Below are positions 7,538 through 16,838 of a stretch of DNA of 64,000 bases, one piece after another (position 1 is the first letter of the stretch; each line of letters begins with the position of its first letter). A model generated the notes under the pieces. It ran no database searches. It saw only the letters and a program-made list of their open reading frames with translations, and was not told the origin of the DNA. The DNA comes from Cognatazoarcus halotolerans (GTDB taxonomy: Bacteria; Pseudomonadota; Gammaproteobacteria; Burkholderiales; Rhodocyclaceae). The stretch spans positions 170,299 through 234,298 of the forward strand of contig NZ_WUAF01000002.1 in the NCBI RefSeq assembly GCF_009800965.1, read 5' to 3'. Both the position numbers and the translations under genes were made by a program.

Positions 7538-9535
7538 ATGAATCGTCGAACTTCCCGCGCCTGGCGCATCATTGTCCCGATCACGCTGGCCGCGCTGATC
7601 GGTAGCGCACCGGTGCTGGCGGGCGAGAAACCCGCTTTCCCGCAGCTTGATCTCCCCGGACAGGCGTCGGGCCAGCGCGCCATCGATCTCCTGGGCGACA
7701 AGCTCCCCGAGGTGGCGCGGTGGCACGGCAAGACCCCGCAGGAGTTCGCCTCGATTCTGCGCCGCGATCGCAGTGCGCGTCTCGATCGGCACGGCCGGCT
7801 GCACTACGTCGAGGCGGTGACCGTCGCGGGAGCGGGCACCGCAAGCGGAAGTACCACGCTGGCGAGCGCGTCCTACCCGCTCGAGCAGACTTTTGCGCTG
7901 CACAGCCGGCCTGGCGCGCAGCGCACGATCTACCTCGACTTCGACGGCTACAACGCGACCAACACGGCGTGGAACGATAGTTACGGGATGAGCAACATCT
8001 CGTCGCCGCCCTTCGATCTCGACGGCGTGCCCTACAGCTTCAGTCAGACGGAACTCGAGCGCATCCAGGCAATCTGGCAGCGGGTGGCGGAAGACTATGC
8101 CCCCTTCGATGTCGATGTCACCACCGAAGAGCCGCCGGCGGACGCGATCACGCGATCGGGCAGCGGAGATGCCATATTCGGTACCCGCGTGGTGATCACC
8201 CGTGATTTCGTGCCGGGCGGATGCGGTTGCGGCGGATTCGCCTATGTCGGGGTCTTCGACATGGTCGGCGATTATTACAAACCGGCCTACGTGTTCTTCG
8301 ATCGACTGGGCGCCGGCAATGAAAAGTACGTGGCGGAGGCGATCGCCCATGAAGCCGGCCACAATGCGGGTCTCAACCACGACGGCTCGGCGACCACCGC
8401 CTACTATGCCGGCCAAGGCAGTGGGGCCACCGGTTGGGCACCGATCATGGGTGTCGGCTACTACCAGCCGCTGGTGCAATGGAGCAAGGGTGAATATGCC
8501 GGCGCCAACAACCAGGAAGACGACATCGCGGTGATGCAGGCCAACCAGCTGCCGCTGCGCGCGGATGATCACGGCGACACACTGGCACTGGCGTCGCCGC
8601 TGAGCGGTGGCACGACCTTGTCGGGCAGTGGCCTGATCGAGCGGCGGACCGATCGCGACGTGTTCAAGTTCAGCGCCGGTTCCGGCAATGCCAGCTTCTC
8701 GCTGGCGTTCGCCAATCCCTCGCCAAACCTCGATGCGCAACTGGACCTGCTCGACAGTGCGGGAACCGTGATTGCCAGTGCCAATCCGGCCGACGCCCTG
8801 GGTGCCACGATCAGCGCGGTGCTGCCGGCAGCGGGCACCTACTATCTGCGGGTCGACGGCGTGGGCAAGGGCTCGGCATCCACCGATGGCTATTCCGACT
8901 ATGCCAGCCTGGGTGCGTACGAACTTGCGGGCACGGTGCCGGCGGCAGCAAACCAGCCTCCGGTGGCGGTGGCCGCGGCAACGCCGACGAGCGGGACCGC
9001 GCCCCTGGCGGTGAGCTTCTCGTCGAGCGGCTCCTACGATCCCGAGGGCAACCTGGTGTCGCAGGTGTGGAACTTCGGCGACGGCTCGGCACCGGTCAGC
9101 GCATCTTCGGCCCAGCACACCTACGCGGCCGGAACCTATACCGCGACACTCACGGTTACCGATGGCGCCGGCCTGAGCGACGTCTCCACGGTTTTGATCA
9201 ATGCGAATCCGCCGGTGGCCGTGCCGAGCATGCGTATCGACGACATCACGATATCGATCAAGGGCGGCAAGCGGGGCGCCACAGCCACCGCGGCGGTGAC
9301 GGTGCGCGACGGCGACGGCAATCCGGTGGCAGGCGCAAGTCTGAGTGGCACCTGGAGCGGCGTGGTGAGCGGATCGGCGAGCGGCGTGACCGGCAGCAAC
9401 GGCACCGCGAACATCCGCTCGCCCAAGTCCTCGGGTAGCGGCACCTTCACCTTCACGGTGACCGGTGCCGCCCTCTCCGGCTACGTCTACACCCCGGCGG
9501 ACAACGTCGAGACCAGCGACTCGGCGTCGAACTGA
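7538..9535 (+). CDS. secreted zinc metalloprotease with PPC, PKD and Ig-like domains
   Basis: Exported protein of 665 residues. Signal peptide about 1-27; a propeptide-like region to about 125; a metzincin-type catalytic domain with the zinc motif HEAGHNAGLNHD (His271, Glu272, His275, His281) and a possible Met-turn in IMGVGYY; a PPC-like beta domain at about 345-465; a PKD domain at about 471-560 (WNFGDGS core); and a C-terminal Ig-like domain at about 565-655. Several Cys sit just before the active site (GGCGCGG). No sorting signal or membrane anchor at the C-terminus, so it is probably released. Shine-Dalgarno GGAG lies 9 bases before the ATG. Probable substrate: extracellular protein; exact specificity unknown. 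Confidence 0.87.
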   Translation: MNRRTSRAWRIIVPITLAALIGSAPVLAGEKPAFPQLDLPGQASGQRAIDLLGDKLPEVARWHGKTPQEFASILRRDRSARLDRHGRLHYVEAVTVAGAGTASGSTTLASASYPLEQTFALHSRPGAQRTIYLDFDGYNATNTAWNDSYGMSNISSPPFDLDGVPYSFSQTELERIQAIWQRVAEDYAPFDVDVTTEEPPADAITRSGSGDAIFGTRVVITRDFVPGGCGCGGFAYVGVFDMVGDYYKPAYVFFDRLGAGNEKYVAEAIAHEAGHNAGLNHDGSATTAYYAGQGSGATGWAPIMGVGYYQPLVQWSKGEYAGANNQEDDIAVMQANQLPLRADDHGDTLALASPLSGGTTLSGSGLIERRTDRDVFKFSAGSGNASFSLAFANPSPNLDAQLDLLDSAGTVIASANPADALGATISAVLPAAGTYYLRVDGVGKGSASTDGYSDYASLGAYELAGTVPAAANQPPVAVAAATPTSGTAPLAVSFSSSGSYDPEGNLVSQVWNFGDGSAPVSASSAQHTYAAGTYTATLTVTDGAGLSDVSTVLINANPPVAVPSMRIDDITISIKGGKRGATATAAVTVRDGDGNPVAGASLSGTWSGVVSGSASGVTGSNGTANIRSPKSSGSGTFTFTVTGAALSGYVYTPADNVETSDSASN

Positions 9536-9546
9536 GCCGGGCGGCA

Positions 9547-9570
9547 GCGGCTCACCGCCCGGTGAGCCGC
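9547..9570. terminator. hairpin between converging genes (protease / deaminase)
   Basis: Perfect inverted repeat (CGGCTCACCG and CGGTGAGCCG, extended by one G-C pair) located between two converging genes and overlapping the stop codon of the deaminase-like gene. No T-run on either side, so it may act as a transcript 3' barrier rather than as a classical intrinsic terminator. Confidence 0.4.
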
Positions 9571-10832
9571 CAGTCCAGTTCCGACGGTCGACCCGGCAGG
9601 TCCAGCCGGGCAAGTGCGGGCGGCGTGCGGGCGATCACCCGCCCCGCCCGCATCACCATCAGGCGGGTGGCCCGCAGGCGGATCGCTTCGACCGGATCGG
9701 CCGCCTGCAGCAGCACCAGGTCGGCTCTGCAGCCGGGCGCAATGCCATAGCCTTCGAGGCCGAGGATGGCGGCCGGCGTTTCGGTGACTGCGGCGAAACA
9801 CTGGTGCATCGCCGCCTGTCCCGTCATCTGCGCAACGTGCAGGCCCATGTGGGCGACTTCGAGCATGTCGCCGCTACCCAGGCTGTACCACGGGTCCATG
9901 ACGCAGTCGTGGCCGAAGGCCACCGGAATGCCGGCGGCGAGCAATTCGGGCACGCGGGTCATGCCGCGGCGCTTGGGATAGCCGTCGTGGCGACCCTGCA
10001 GGGTGATGTTGATCAGCGGGTTGGCGATGGCCGCGACGCCGGCTTCCTTCATCAGCGGCAGCAGCTTGGACACATAGTAGTTGTCCATCGAGTGCATCGA
10101 GGTGAGGTGCGAACCGGTGACGCGCCCATGGAGGCCGAGGCGCTGGCTCTGGAAGGCAAGGATCTCGATGTGGCGCGAGAGCGGATCGTCGCTCTCGTCG
10201 CAGTGCATGTCCACCATGAGGCCGCGCTCCGCCGCGATCTCGCAGAGGATGCGTACCGATTCGGCGCCGTCCGCCATGGTCCGTTCGAAATGGGGAATGC
10301 CGCCGACCACGTCCACCCCCATGTCCAGCGCGCGCTCGAGATTGTCTAGCGCGCCGGCGCTGCGCAGCACGCCATCCTGGGGAAAGGCCACCAGTTGCAG
10401 GTCGAGATACGGTGCCACCTTCTCCTTCACCTCGAGCAGCGCGTCGACCGCGAGCAGGCGCGCATCGCATACGTCTACATGCGAACGGATCGCCAGCAGG
10501 CCTTTCGCCACCGCCCAGTCGCAGTAGGCCAGTGCACGTTCCACCAGGGCCTCGCGGGTGAGTTGCGGCTTGAGTTCGCCCCACAGGGCGATGCCTTCCA
10601 GCAGGGTGCCGGAGGCGTTCACCCGCGGCAGGCCGTAGGAGAGCGTGGCGTCCATGTGGAAGTGGGCATCGACGAAGGGCGGGGTGACGAGCTGCCCGGC
10701 AGCGTCGATGGTCTCGGCTGCCGTGGCGGCGAGCGCAGGCTCGGCTGCGACGATCAGCCCGTCGCGGATACCGATGTCGATGCCGGTGCGTCCGTCGGCG
10801 AGCGTGCAGTTGCGCAGGATGGTGTCGAGCAT
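9552..10832 (-). CDS. cytosine deaminase-like amidohydrolase
   Basis: Metal-dependent hydrolase of the CodA/N-isopropylammelide family, 426 residues from the chosen ATG. Metal ligands are visible in DAHFHMD (first two His), HCDESDD (His) and GHDCVMDPW (Asp). It probably deaminates cytosine or a related base to uracil and ammonia in the cytoplasm. It is the last gene of a pyrimidine operon whose upstream genes import a base or nucleoside and process uracil, which supports this activity. A GTG start at 10886 overlapping the upstream permease is an alternative; the ATG matches where the family domain begins. Close relatives act on creatinine, melamine products or isoguanine, so the exact substrate is open. 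Confidence 0.82.
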   Translation of the reverse strand: MLDTILRNCTLADGRTGIDIGIRDGLIVAAEPALAATAAETIDAAGQLVTPPFVDAHFHMDATLSYGLPRVNASGTLLEGIALWGELKPQLTREALVERALAYCDWAVAKGLLAIRSHVDVCDARLLAVDALLEVKEKVAPYLDLQLVAFPQDGVLRSAGALDNLERALDMGVDVVGGIPHFERTMADGAESVRILCEIAAERGLMVDMHCDESDDPLSRHIEILAFQSQRLGLHGRVTGSHLTSMHSMDNYYVSKLLPLMKEAGVAAIANPLINITLQGRHDGYPKRRGMTRVPELLAAGIPVAFGHDCVMDPWYSLGSGDMLEVAHMGLHVAQMTGQAAMHQCFAAVTETPAAILGLEGYGIAPGCRADLVLLQAADPVEAIRLRATRLMVMRAGRVIARTPPALARLDLPGRPSELDWRLTGR

Positions 10833-10875
10833 GGCGGGGTCCCGGGGCGGATGCGAAAGAGTCTGGTCGGTGGTG

Positions 10876-11823
10876 CTAGCGTTCACCCTTGCGGTAGGGC
10901 TTCATCAGCGCCTGCGGATAGGCCGCCCGCCGCGCCATGACAACCAGTGCGACGATCGACAGGATGTAGGGGAGCATCAGGTAGAGCTGGTAGGGCAGTT
11001 GTACCGGCAGGAGGCCGGAGGATTGCTGCAGGCGAAGCTGCAGCGCATCGAAGGCGGCAAACAGCAACGCCCCGAGCAGCGCCTTGCCGGGGCGCCAGGA
11101 GGCAAACACCACGAGTGCGACGCAGATCCAGCCGCGCCCGTTCACCATGTTGAAGAAGAAGGCATTGAAGGCGGAGAGGGTGAGGAAGGCGCCGGCCACG
11201 CCCATCAACGCCGAACCGGCCATGATGGCGCCGGTGCGCACCGCCAGCACGCTGACGCCCTGCGCCTCGACCGCCGAGGGGTTCTCGCCAGCCATGCGTA
11301 CCGCGAGGCCGACCGGGGTGCGCTGCAGTATCCACGCGATTACCGGGACCAGCGCCAGGGCGAGCACGGTCATCGCGGTCTGCGCGCCGAGCGCGGGGCC
11401 GATCAGCGGCAGGCCGGAGAGGCCATCGAGTGGCGCGAAGGGCTCGATCGTCGGCGGGGTGCTGACCTTGGGAAAGCTCACCCGGTAGGCGTAGGAGGCG
11501 AGACTGGTGGCGAGCAGGGTGAGGCCCAGCCCGGATACGTGTTGCGAGAGCCCGAGCCACACCGTCAGGCCGGCATGGACAAGGCCCAGCAGCGCGCCGG
11601 CCAGTGCCGCCACGAAAACGCCGGTCCACAGATCGGCGCCCTGGAAGACCACCAGCCAGCCGCAGAATGCACCTGCCACCATGATGCCTTCGATACCTAG
11701 GTTGAGCACCCCGGCCCGCTCGCACAGCAGCACCCCGAGCGTGCCGAAGATCAGCGGGGTGGCGATGCGCAGCACCGCGATCCAGAATGCGCTCGAGGCG
11801 ACGATGTCGTAGAGCTCGCTCAT
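10876..11823 (-). CDS. ABC transporter permease, nucleoside/base importer (NupC/YufQ type)
   Basis: Integral membrane protein of 315 residues with eight or more hydrophobic helices and the RIATPLIFGTLGVLLCERAG beginning typical of the second permease in BMP-family importers (branched-chain/ribose permease superfamily). It forms the translocation pore with the permease encoded just upstream; the ATG overlaps that gene's stop by 4 bases, so the two are translationally coupled. Homologous systems carry purine or pyrimidine nucleosides. Operon context with deaminase, upp and URC genes favours a pyrimidine substrate here. Confidence 0.87.
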   Translation of the reverse strand: MSELYDIVASSAFWIAVLRIATPLIFGTLGVLLCERAGVLNLGIEGIMVAGAFCGWLVVFQGADLWTGVFVAALAGALLGLVHAGLTVWLGLSQHVSGLGLTLLATSLASYAYRVSFPKVSTPPTIEPFAPLDGLSGLPLIGPALGAQTAMTVLALALVPVIAWILQRTPVGLAVRMAGENPSAVEAQGVSVLAVRTGAIMAGSALMGVAGAFLTLSAFNAFFFNMVNGRGWICVALVVFASWRPGKALLGALLFAAFDALQLRLQQSSGLLPVQLPYQLYLMLPYILSIVALVVMARRAAYPQALMKPYRKGER

Positions 11824-12884
11824 CGGCTGTTCCAGCGGATGCGGTAGCGGGTGAACATGCCGGCCACCAGGATGGCCAGCAGCGAGGTGGCGACGATCAC
11901 GTCGGCGAGGTAGTTAGGTACGCCTGCCGAGCGGCTCATGCTGTCGGCGCCGACCAGCACGCTGGCGACGAATACCGCGGCGACGATCACGCCGAGCGGA
12001 TTGAGCCCTGCCAGCATGGCGATGACGATGCCGGAATAGCCGTAGTCGGGCGACATGTCGAGGGTCAGGTAGCTGGTCCGACCGGCCACCTCGCCCACGC
12101 CGGCAAGTCCGGCCAGCGCGCCCGAGATCAGCGCGCCGAGGAGCAGTGTGCGGGCCACAGGCAAGCCGGCGAAGGCGGCGGCGCGCGCGTTGGCGCCGAC
12201 CGCACGCAGTGCGAAGCCAAAGGTGGTGAAGCGCTCGACGATCCACATCGCCAGCGCCAGCGCGCAGGCGATGACGAGGCCGCTATGCACCCGCGAGCGC
12301 GCCATGAGCTTCGAGAGTTCGAGTTCCGGGTCGAGCGCAGCGGACTGTGGCCAGCCCATCGCCAGCGGGTCCTTCATCGGTCCGTCGAGCATCATCGAGA
12401 CGAACAGCAGGGCGATGAAGTTGAGCAGCAGCGTGGTGACCACCTCGTCCACCCCGAAGCGCACCTTGAGCAGCGCCGGCCCGGCCAGCAGCAAGGCACC
12501 GGCCGCGGCGCCGGCGAGCATCATCAGCGCGAAGCGCAGCGTCGGTGGCAGGGCTTCGAGCGCACCGCCCTGTGCGCCGACCGCCACCGCGGCGAGCGCG
12601 CCGACGTAGAGCTGGCCTTCGGCGCCGATGTTGTAGAAGCGGGCGCGAAACGCCACCGCGGCGGCAAGCCCGGTGAGGATCAGCGGTGTGGCACGGGTGA
12701 GGGTCTCGGAGAGGGCGAAGCGCGAGCCGAATGCGCCCTCGAACAGCAGCGCATAGGTCCGGCCGACCGGAGCGCCTGCCCACGCCACCAACAGCGCACA
12801 GACCAGCAGGGTGAACAGCACCGCCACGAAGGGAGCCACGAGCTGCGCGGTACGGGCCGTACCGCTTCGGGCTTCAAGCCGCAT
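11820..12884 (-). CDS. ABC transporter permease, nucleoside/base importer (NupB/YufP type)
   Basis: Integral membrane protein of 354 residues with about nine hydrophobic segments. The FRARFYNIGAEGQLYVGAL stretch is the conserved loop of the YufP/NupB permease group in BMP-dependent importers. It starts inside the end of the ATPase gene (11-base overlap) and overlaps the next permease by 4 bases, indicating a tightly coupled operon. It pairs with the 315-residue permease as the two different membrane subunits of the importer. Confidence 0.87.
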   Translation of the reverse strand: MRLEARSGTARTAQLVAPFVAVLFTLLVCALLVAWAGAPVGRTYALLFEGAFGSRFALSETLTRATPLILTGLAAAVAFRARFYNIGAEGQLYVGALAAVAVGAQGGALEALPPTLRFALMMLAGAAAGALLLAGPALLKVRFGVDEVVTTLLLNFIALLFVSMMLDGPMKDPLAMGWPQSAALDPELELSKLMARSRVHSGLVIACALALAMWIVERFTTFGFALRAVGANARAAAFAGLPVARTLLLGALISGALAGLAGVGEVAGRTSYLTLDMSPDYGYSGIVIAMLAGLNPLGVIVAAVFVASVLVGADSMSRSAGVPNYLADVIVATSLLAILVAGMFTRYRIRWNSR

Positions 12885-14427
12885 CGGCGTGCTCCGCGGG
12901 TGCGACCGGGTCGCCGGCCATGGCCAGTCCCAGCGAGGCCGGCGTCCACTGCTCGACCGGCAGTGCAGCGCTCAGGCGGCCCTTGAAGATCGCCGCGACC
13001 CGGTCAGCGATGGCCATGATTTCGTCCAGATCCTCGGAGATCATCAGCACTGCGGCGCCGCCGGCGGCTGCGTCGAGCAGCCTGCGATGGATCTCGGCGA
13101 CCGCACCGATGTCCAGACCCCAGGTGGGCTGATTGGCGATGATCAGCAGTGGCGCCGATTCGCCGCCGACAGCCAGCGCACGGCCGAGGATGAGCTTCTG
13201 CATGTTGCCGCCGGAGAGCGCGCGGGTCGGCACGTCGATGCCCGACAGGCGGATGTCGAAGCGCGCCACGAGCGCATTTGCGAAGGCGCGTGCCGCGCCG
13301 CGGCGGATCCAGCCAAAGCGCGAAAACGCCGGTGTGTGCAGGCGCTCGGAGACCGCGTTCTCCCACACAGGCAGATCGCCGACAATGCCGACGGCGTGAC
13401 GGTCTTCGGGGATGCGTGCGACCTTGCGGGCAATCCACGCACGTGGCCTGGCGGCCAGTACTTCGCCACTGACGGCGACCCGGCCGTGCCGCGCGGCAGT
13501 CAGGCCGCAGGCCAGCTCGGCAAGTGCCTCCTGGCCGTTGCCGGCAACGCCGGCGATCGCCACGATTTCGCCGGCGCGGACCTCGAGGCTGGCGCGATCG
13601 AGCATGCCGTGGCGGTCGGCGGCAGTGCTCACCCGGTCGATGGCGAGGATAATCTCGCCGGGCTCGCGGCGCGTGCGGGTGGGCGCCACCACGCTGCGCC
13701 CGACCATCAGTTCGGCGAGTTCGGCACGGCTGGTGCCGCGCGCGGGGCGCTCTGCCACCAGCCGGCCGGCGCGCAGCACCGCCACCCGGTCGGAGACGCG
13801 CAGCACTTCATCGAGCTTGTGGCTGATGAAGATCAGCGAGAGTCCCTCGCGGATCAGTTCCGCGAGGGTGCCGAAGAGTTGCTCGCTCTCCTGCGGGGTG
13901 AGCACCGCGGTGGGTTCGTCGAGGATCAGGATGCGCGCACCGCGCCACAACGCCTTGAGGATCTCCACGCGCTGGCGCTCGCCCACAGAGAGCTTGCCGA
14001 TGCGTGCCTCCGGATCGATGGCGAGGCCGAAGCGGCGGGCCGTGTCGAGCAGCTTCCGGCGTGCCGCGCTGCGGCGCGAGAAGGGCCGCCACAGCGGTTC
14101 CGAGCCGAGCATCACGTTGTCGAGTACCGAGAGGTTGTCCGCCAGCGCGAAATGCTGATGCACCATGCCGATGCCGGCCGCCAGCGCTGCCGCGGGATTG
14201 CCGGGCGGCAGCGGCTGGCCGAACACCTCGATGCGGCCCGCGTCGGCCACGTAGTGACCGAACAGGATGCTCACCAGGGTGCTCTTGCCGGCACCGTTCT
14301 CGCCGAGCAGTGCCAGCACCTCGCCGCGCGCGAGTTCGAGCGAGATGTCGTCGTTGGCGAGCAGCGGGCCGAAGCGCTTGCTGATGCCACGCAGACGCAG
14401 TGCGGGGAGGGCCGAGGCGGTGCTCAT
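12874..14427 (-). CDS. ABC transporter ATPase with two nucleotide-binding domains (NupA/YufO type)
   Basis: Sugar/nucleoside-type ATPase of 517 residues with two fused nucleotide-binding domains. The first has Walker A GENGAGKS (residues 42-49), signature LSVGERQRVEI and Walker B LILDEPTAVL. The second has a degenerate Walker A region (GVAGNGQ) and the signature LSGGNMQKLI, the usual asymmetry in this family. It powers import through the two downstream permeases and lies between them and the periplasmic binding protein gene in the order usual for BMP-family systems. Confidence 0.9.
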   Translation of the reverse strand: MSTASALPALRLRGISKRFGPLLANDDISLELARGEVLALLGENGAGKSTLVSILFGHYVADAGRIEVFGQPLPPGNPAAALAAGIGMVHQHFALADNLSVLDNVMLGSEPLWRPFSRRSAARRKLLDTARRFGLAIDPEARIGKLSVGERQRVEILKALWRGARILILDEPTAVLTPQESEQLFGTLAELIREGLSLIFISHKLDEVLRVSDRVAVLRAGRLVAERPARGTSRAELAELMVGRSVVAPTRTRREPGEIILAIDRVSTAADRHGMLDRASLEVRAGEIVAIAGVAGNGQEALAELACGLTAARHGRVAVSGEVLAARPRAWIARKVARIPEDRHAVGIVGDLPVWENAVSERLHTPAFSRFGWIRRGAARAFANALVARFDIRLSGIDVPTRALSGGNMQKLILGRALAVGGESAPLLIIANQPTWGLDIGAVAEIHRRLLDAAAGGAAVLMISEDLDEIMAIADRVAAIFKGRLSAALPVEQWTPASLGLAMAGDPVAPAEHADAA

Positions 14428-14467
14428 GCGGGTTCTGGTGGTGGAGCGAGGCAGGGGCCTGAGGGGC

Positions 14468-15463
14468 TCAATTGGACTTGGGCTCGGTCTCGATCACCTT
14501 GACCGTGAAGCTGCCGTCGAGGATGGCCTTTTCCCTGGCCTTGACCTTCGCCATCAGTGCGGCCGGTACCTTCTTCTCGAAGGTGCCGAGCGGCGCGAGC
14601 GAGGCGCCGCCGAACTTCTGGGTTGAATACTTGCCGTAATCGGCGGCGACGAACTTGCCCGCGCGTACGGCGGCGATCGCCGCATCGATGGTCGGCTCCA
14701 TGTGCCACAGTGCCGAGGCGACCACCGTGTCGGGGTACTGCGGCTGCGTGTCGATGACGTTGCCGACCGCCAGCACGCCGCGTTCCTTCGCCGCGTCGGA
14801 GACGCCGAAACGCTCCGCGTAGAGCACGTCGGCGCCCTTGTCGATCATCGCGAAGGCGGCCTCCTTGGCCTTGGGCGGATCGAACCACGAGCCGATGAAG
14901 CTGACCGTGAAGCTCACCTTCGGATTGACCTCGAGCGCGCCGGCCATGAAGGCATGCATCAGGCGATTCACCTCGGGGATCGGGTAGCCGCCAACCATGC
15001 CGATCTTGCCGGACTTGCTCATGCCGCCGGCGATCATCCCGGTGAGATAGGCGGGCCCCTGGATGTAGTTGTCGAAGACCGAGAAATTGGGGGCCTGCGG
15101 CTTGCCGGACGAGCCCAGCAGGAAGGCGGTCGCGGGATAGTCCCGGGCCACCTTGCGGGCCGCCGCCTCGACCGCGAAGGCCTCGCCGACGATGAGCTTG
15201 TTGCCCGACTCCGCATACTGGCGCATGACCCGTTCGTAGTCGGCATTCGTGACGTTCTCGGAGAACACGTAGTCGATCTCGCCGCGCCCCTTGGCGGCCT
15301 CGAGCGCCTTGTGAATGCGCGATACCCATTGCTGTTCGACCGGCACGGTGTAGATCGCCGCGACCTTGATCTTATCGGCGGCGGCGGCCGGTAGCGGAAG
15401 CAGCGTCGAGGCGGCGAGGGCGAGGCTGGATGCGAGCAGGCGGCGACGGAGGGTACTGGTCAT
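14468..15463 (-). CDS. BMP-family substrate-binding protein of the nucleoside/base importer
   Basis: Periplasmic binding protein of 331 residues related to Treponema PnrA/TmpC and Bmp proteins, which bind nucleosides. Signal peptide about 1-29 (AAA-ADK) without a lipobox, so a soluble periplasmic protein. The AAIYTVPVEQQWVSR beginning and the SGGMSKSGKIGMVGGYPIPE region fit the family. It is upstream of the ATPase and permease genes and downstream of a RutR-like regulator, so its ligand is probably a pyrimidine base or nucleoside (inference). Confidence 0.88.
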   Translation of the reverse strand: MTSTLRRRLLASSLALAASTLLPLPAAAADKIKVAAIYTVPVEQQWVSRIHKALEAAKGRGEIDYVFSENVTNADYERVMRQYAESGNKLIVGEAFAVEAAARKVARDYPATAFLLGSSGKPQAPNFSVFDNYIQGPAYLTGMIAGGMSKSGKIGMVGGYPIPEVNRLMHAFMAGALEVNPKVSFTVSFIGSWFDPPKAKEAAFAMIDKGADVLYAERFGVSDAAKERGVLAVGNVIDTQPQYPDTVVASALWHMEPTIDAAIAAVRAGKFVAADYGKYSTQKFGGASLAPLGTFEKKVPAALMAKVKAREKAILDGSFTVKVIETEPKSN

Positions 15464-15493
15464 GGAGGGCCTCTTTCAGTGGGGGATGAGTGC

Positions 15494-16177
15494 TTATTGA
15501 AGTGATGTGTGTGGCGGCCCGGCAGGTTCGAGTCCGCAACTGCGCAACGTAATGGTGACGACGTGTGTGGTCGCGCGAGCGAGGTCGGCCTGGCCCAGCC
15601 GTGCCTTGCCGAGTACGGCGCAGACCTGACTTTCGAAGTCGGCGTAGGTCTGGGTGGCGGCCCAGATCGTGAAGAACAGGTGGGTTGCATCCACCGGCGC
15701 GATTCGCCCTTCGGTGGCCCAGTGGTCGATCACCGCCGCGCGCTGCGCCACCAGGCCATGCAGTTCGCTGCGCAGGAAGTCGCCGATGCGGGTCGCGCCG
15801 TGGATGACTTCATTGGCGAACACGCGGGAGGCGTCGGGTCGTGTGGCGGTGAGATGCATCTTGGCGGTCACGTAAGCAGTGAGGGCCCGGGCGGGATCGG
15901 CATCGCGGGTGATGACCTCGGTTTCGGCGAGCCACAGCGACAGGATGTTGTCGAGTACTGCGCGGTAAAGCTCGTCCTTGGAGCCGAAATAGTAATGCAG
16001 GTTGGCCTTGGGCAGGCCAGCGAGAGCTGCGATCTCTGCCATCGTGCCGCCTTCGAAGCCGGCACGCGCAAAGACCCTTTCGGCGGCCTTGAGGATGGCG
16101 CCCTCCTGCCGACGGCGTACCCGTCCCTTGGGACGGGTGTCGGCCGGCGGGCGGGATTCGGTCCGCAGAGCCTTCAC
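15494..16177 (-). CDS. TetR-family regulator similar to RutR
   Basis: Repressor of 227 residues. The N-terminal helix-turn-helix (about 20-65: [18 protein letters not shown]) is followed by a ligand-binding domain whose stretches [10 protein letters not shown] and [16 protein letters not shown] closely parallel E. coli RutR (PQASRLFCME, LIFMIWASTQHYADF), the uracil-sensing regulator of pyrimidine catabolism. The start is a GTG overlapping the upp stop codon (GTGA), implying translational coupling; a longer frame upstream is a shadow inside upp. It probably controls this operon in response to uracil, through the site at 19359-19374. Placing the repressor in the middle of its own operon would give negative feedback. 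Confidence 0.87.
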   Translation of the reverse strand: MKALRTESRPPADTRPKGRVRRRQEGAILKAAERVFARAGFEGGTMAEIAALAGLPKANLHYYFGSKDELYRAVLDNILSLWLAETEVITRDADPARALTAYVTAKMHLTATRPDASRVFANEVIHGATRIGDFLRSELHGLVAQRAAVIDHWATEGRIAPVDATHLFFTIWAATQTYADFESQVCAVLGKARLGQADLARATTHVVTITLRSCGLEPAGPPHTSLQ

Positions 16178-16806
16178 TGGGTGCCGAAGATGCGATCGCC
16201 GGCATCGCCCAGGCCGGGCACGATGTAGCCGTGATCGTTGAGATGGCTGTCGATTGCGCCGGTGGTGACGGGGACGTCCGGATGCTGCTGGGCCAGCGCT
16301 GCGAGCCCCTCCGGAGCGGCCAGCAGACATACGAACTTGAGGCTGCTCACACCGTCCTCCTTGAGCCGCGAAAGCGCCGCACTGGCGGAATTGCCGGTAG
16401 CCAGCATCGGATCGACGACGATCACCAGGCGCTCCTCGATGTCGTCCGGCACCTTGTAGTAGTACTCGATCGCCTCGAGCGTGTGCGGGTCGCGATAAAG
16501 GCCGACATGGCCGACCCGGGCGCCCGGCAGCAGGTCGATCATGCCGTCGAGCATGCCGTTGCCGGCTCGCAGGATCGAGACCAGGCAAAGCTTTTTGCCG
16601 CTGATCATCGGCGCTTCGCAGTCGGCCACCGGGGTGCTGATCGAAACCTGCTCGACGGGCAGGTCGCGGGTTGCTTCGTAGGCCATCATCGATGCGATCT
16701 CGCGCACCAGGCGGCGGAAGTTATCGGTGGTGGTATCAGACCGGCGCACGATGGTGAGTTTGTGCTGCAGCAGCGGGTGATCGATCACCTGGACATTGGG
16801 GTGCAT
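16174..16806 (-). CDS. upp: uracil phosphoribosyltransferase
   Basis: Enzyme of 210 residues that converts uracil and PRPP to UMP. The PRPP-binding loop [16 protein letters not shown] and the C-terminal uracil-binding stretch [13 protein letters not shown] are intact, and the length is that of bacterial Upp. In the fungal URC pathway the equivalent enzyme (Urc6) makes UMP as the first step of uracil breakdown, and here the gene sits directly after URC1- and URC4-like genes. It lies 32 bases after the URC4 stop codon and overlaps the TetR-family start. Confidence 0.95.
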   Translation of the reverse strand: MHPNVQVIDHPLLQHKLTIVRRSDTTTDNFRRLVREIASMMAYEATRDLPVEQVSISTPVADCEAPMISGKKLCLVSILRAGNGMLDGMIDLLPGARVGHVGLYRDPHTLEAIEYYYKVPDDIEERLVIVVDPMLATGNSASAALSRLKEDGVSSLKFVCLLAAPEGLAALAQQHPDVPVTTGAIDSHLNDHGYIVPGLGDAGDRIFGTQ

Positions 16807-16838
16807 GGTCGTTTCTCCGCAGGATTGACTGAATATGC

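Noticed and set aside
7259-9613. 784-codon minus-strand open frame opposite the metalloprotease
   Set aside because: Arg/His/Gly-rich low-complexity translation with no domain or signal, entirely antisense to a gene with a signal peptide, zinc motif and PKD domain; a by-product of high GC content.
16178-16588. N-terminal extension of the RutR-like regulator
   Set aside because: It overlaps upp antiframe; the GTG overlapping the upp stop gives a normal TetR-family length.
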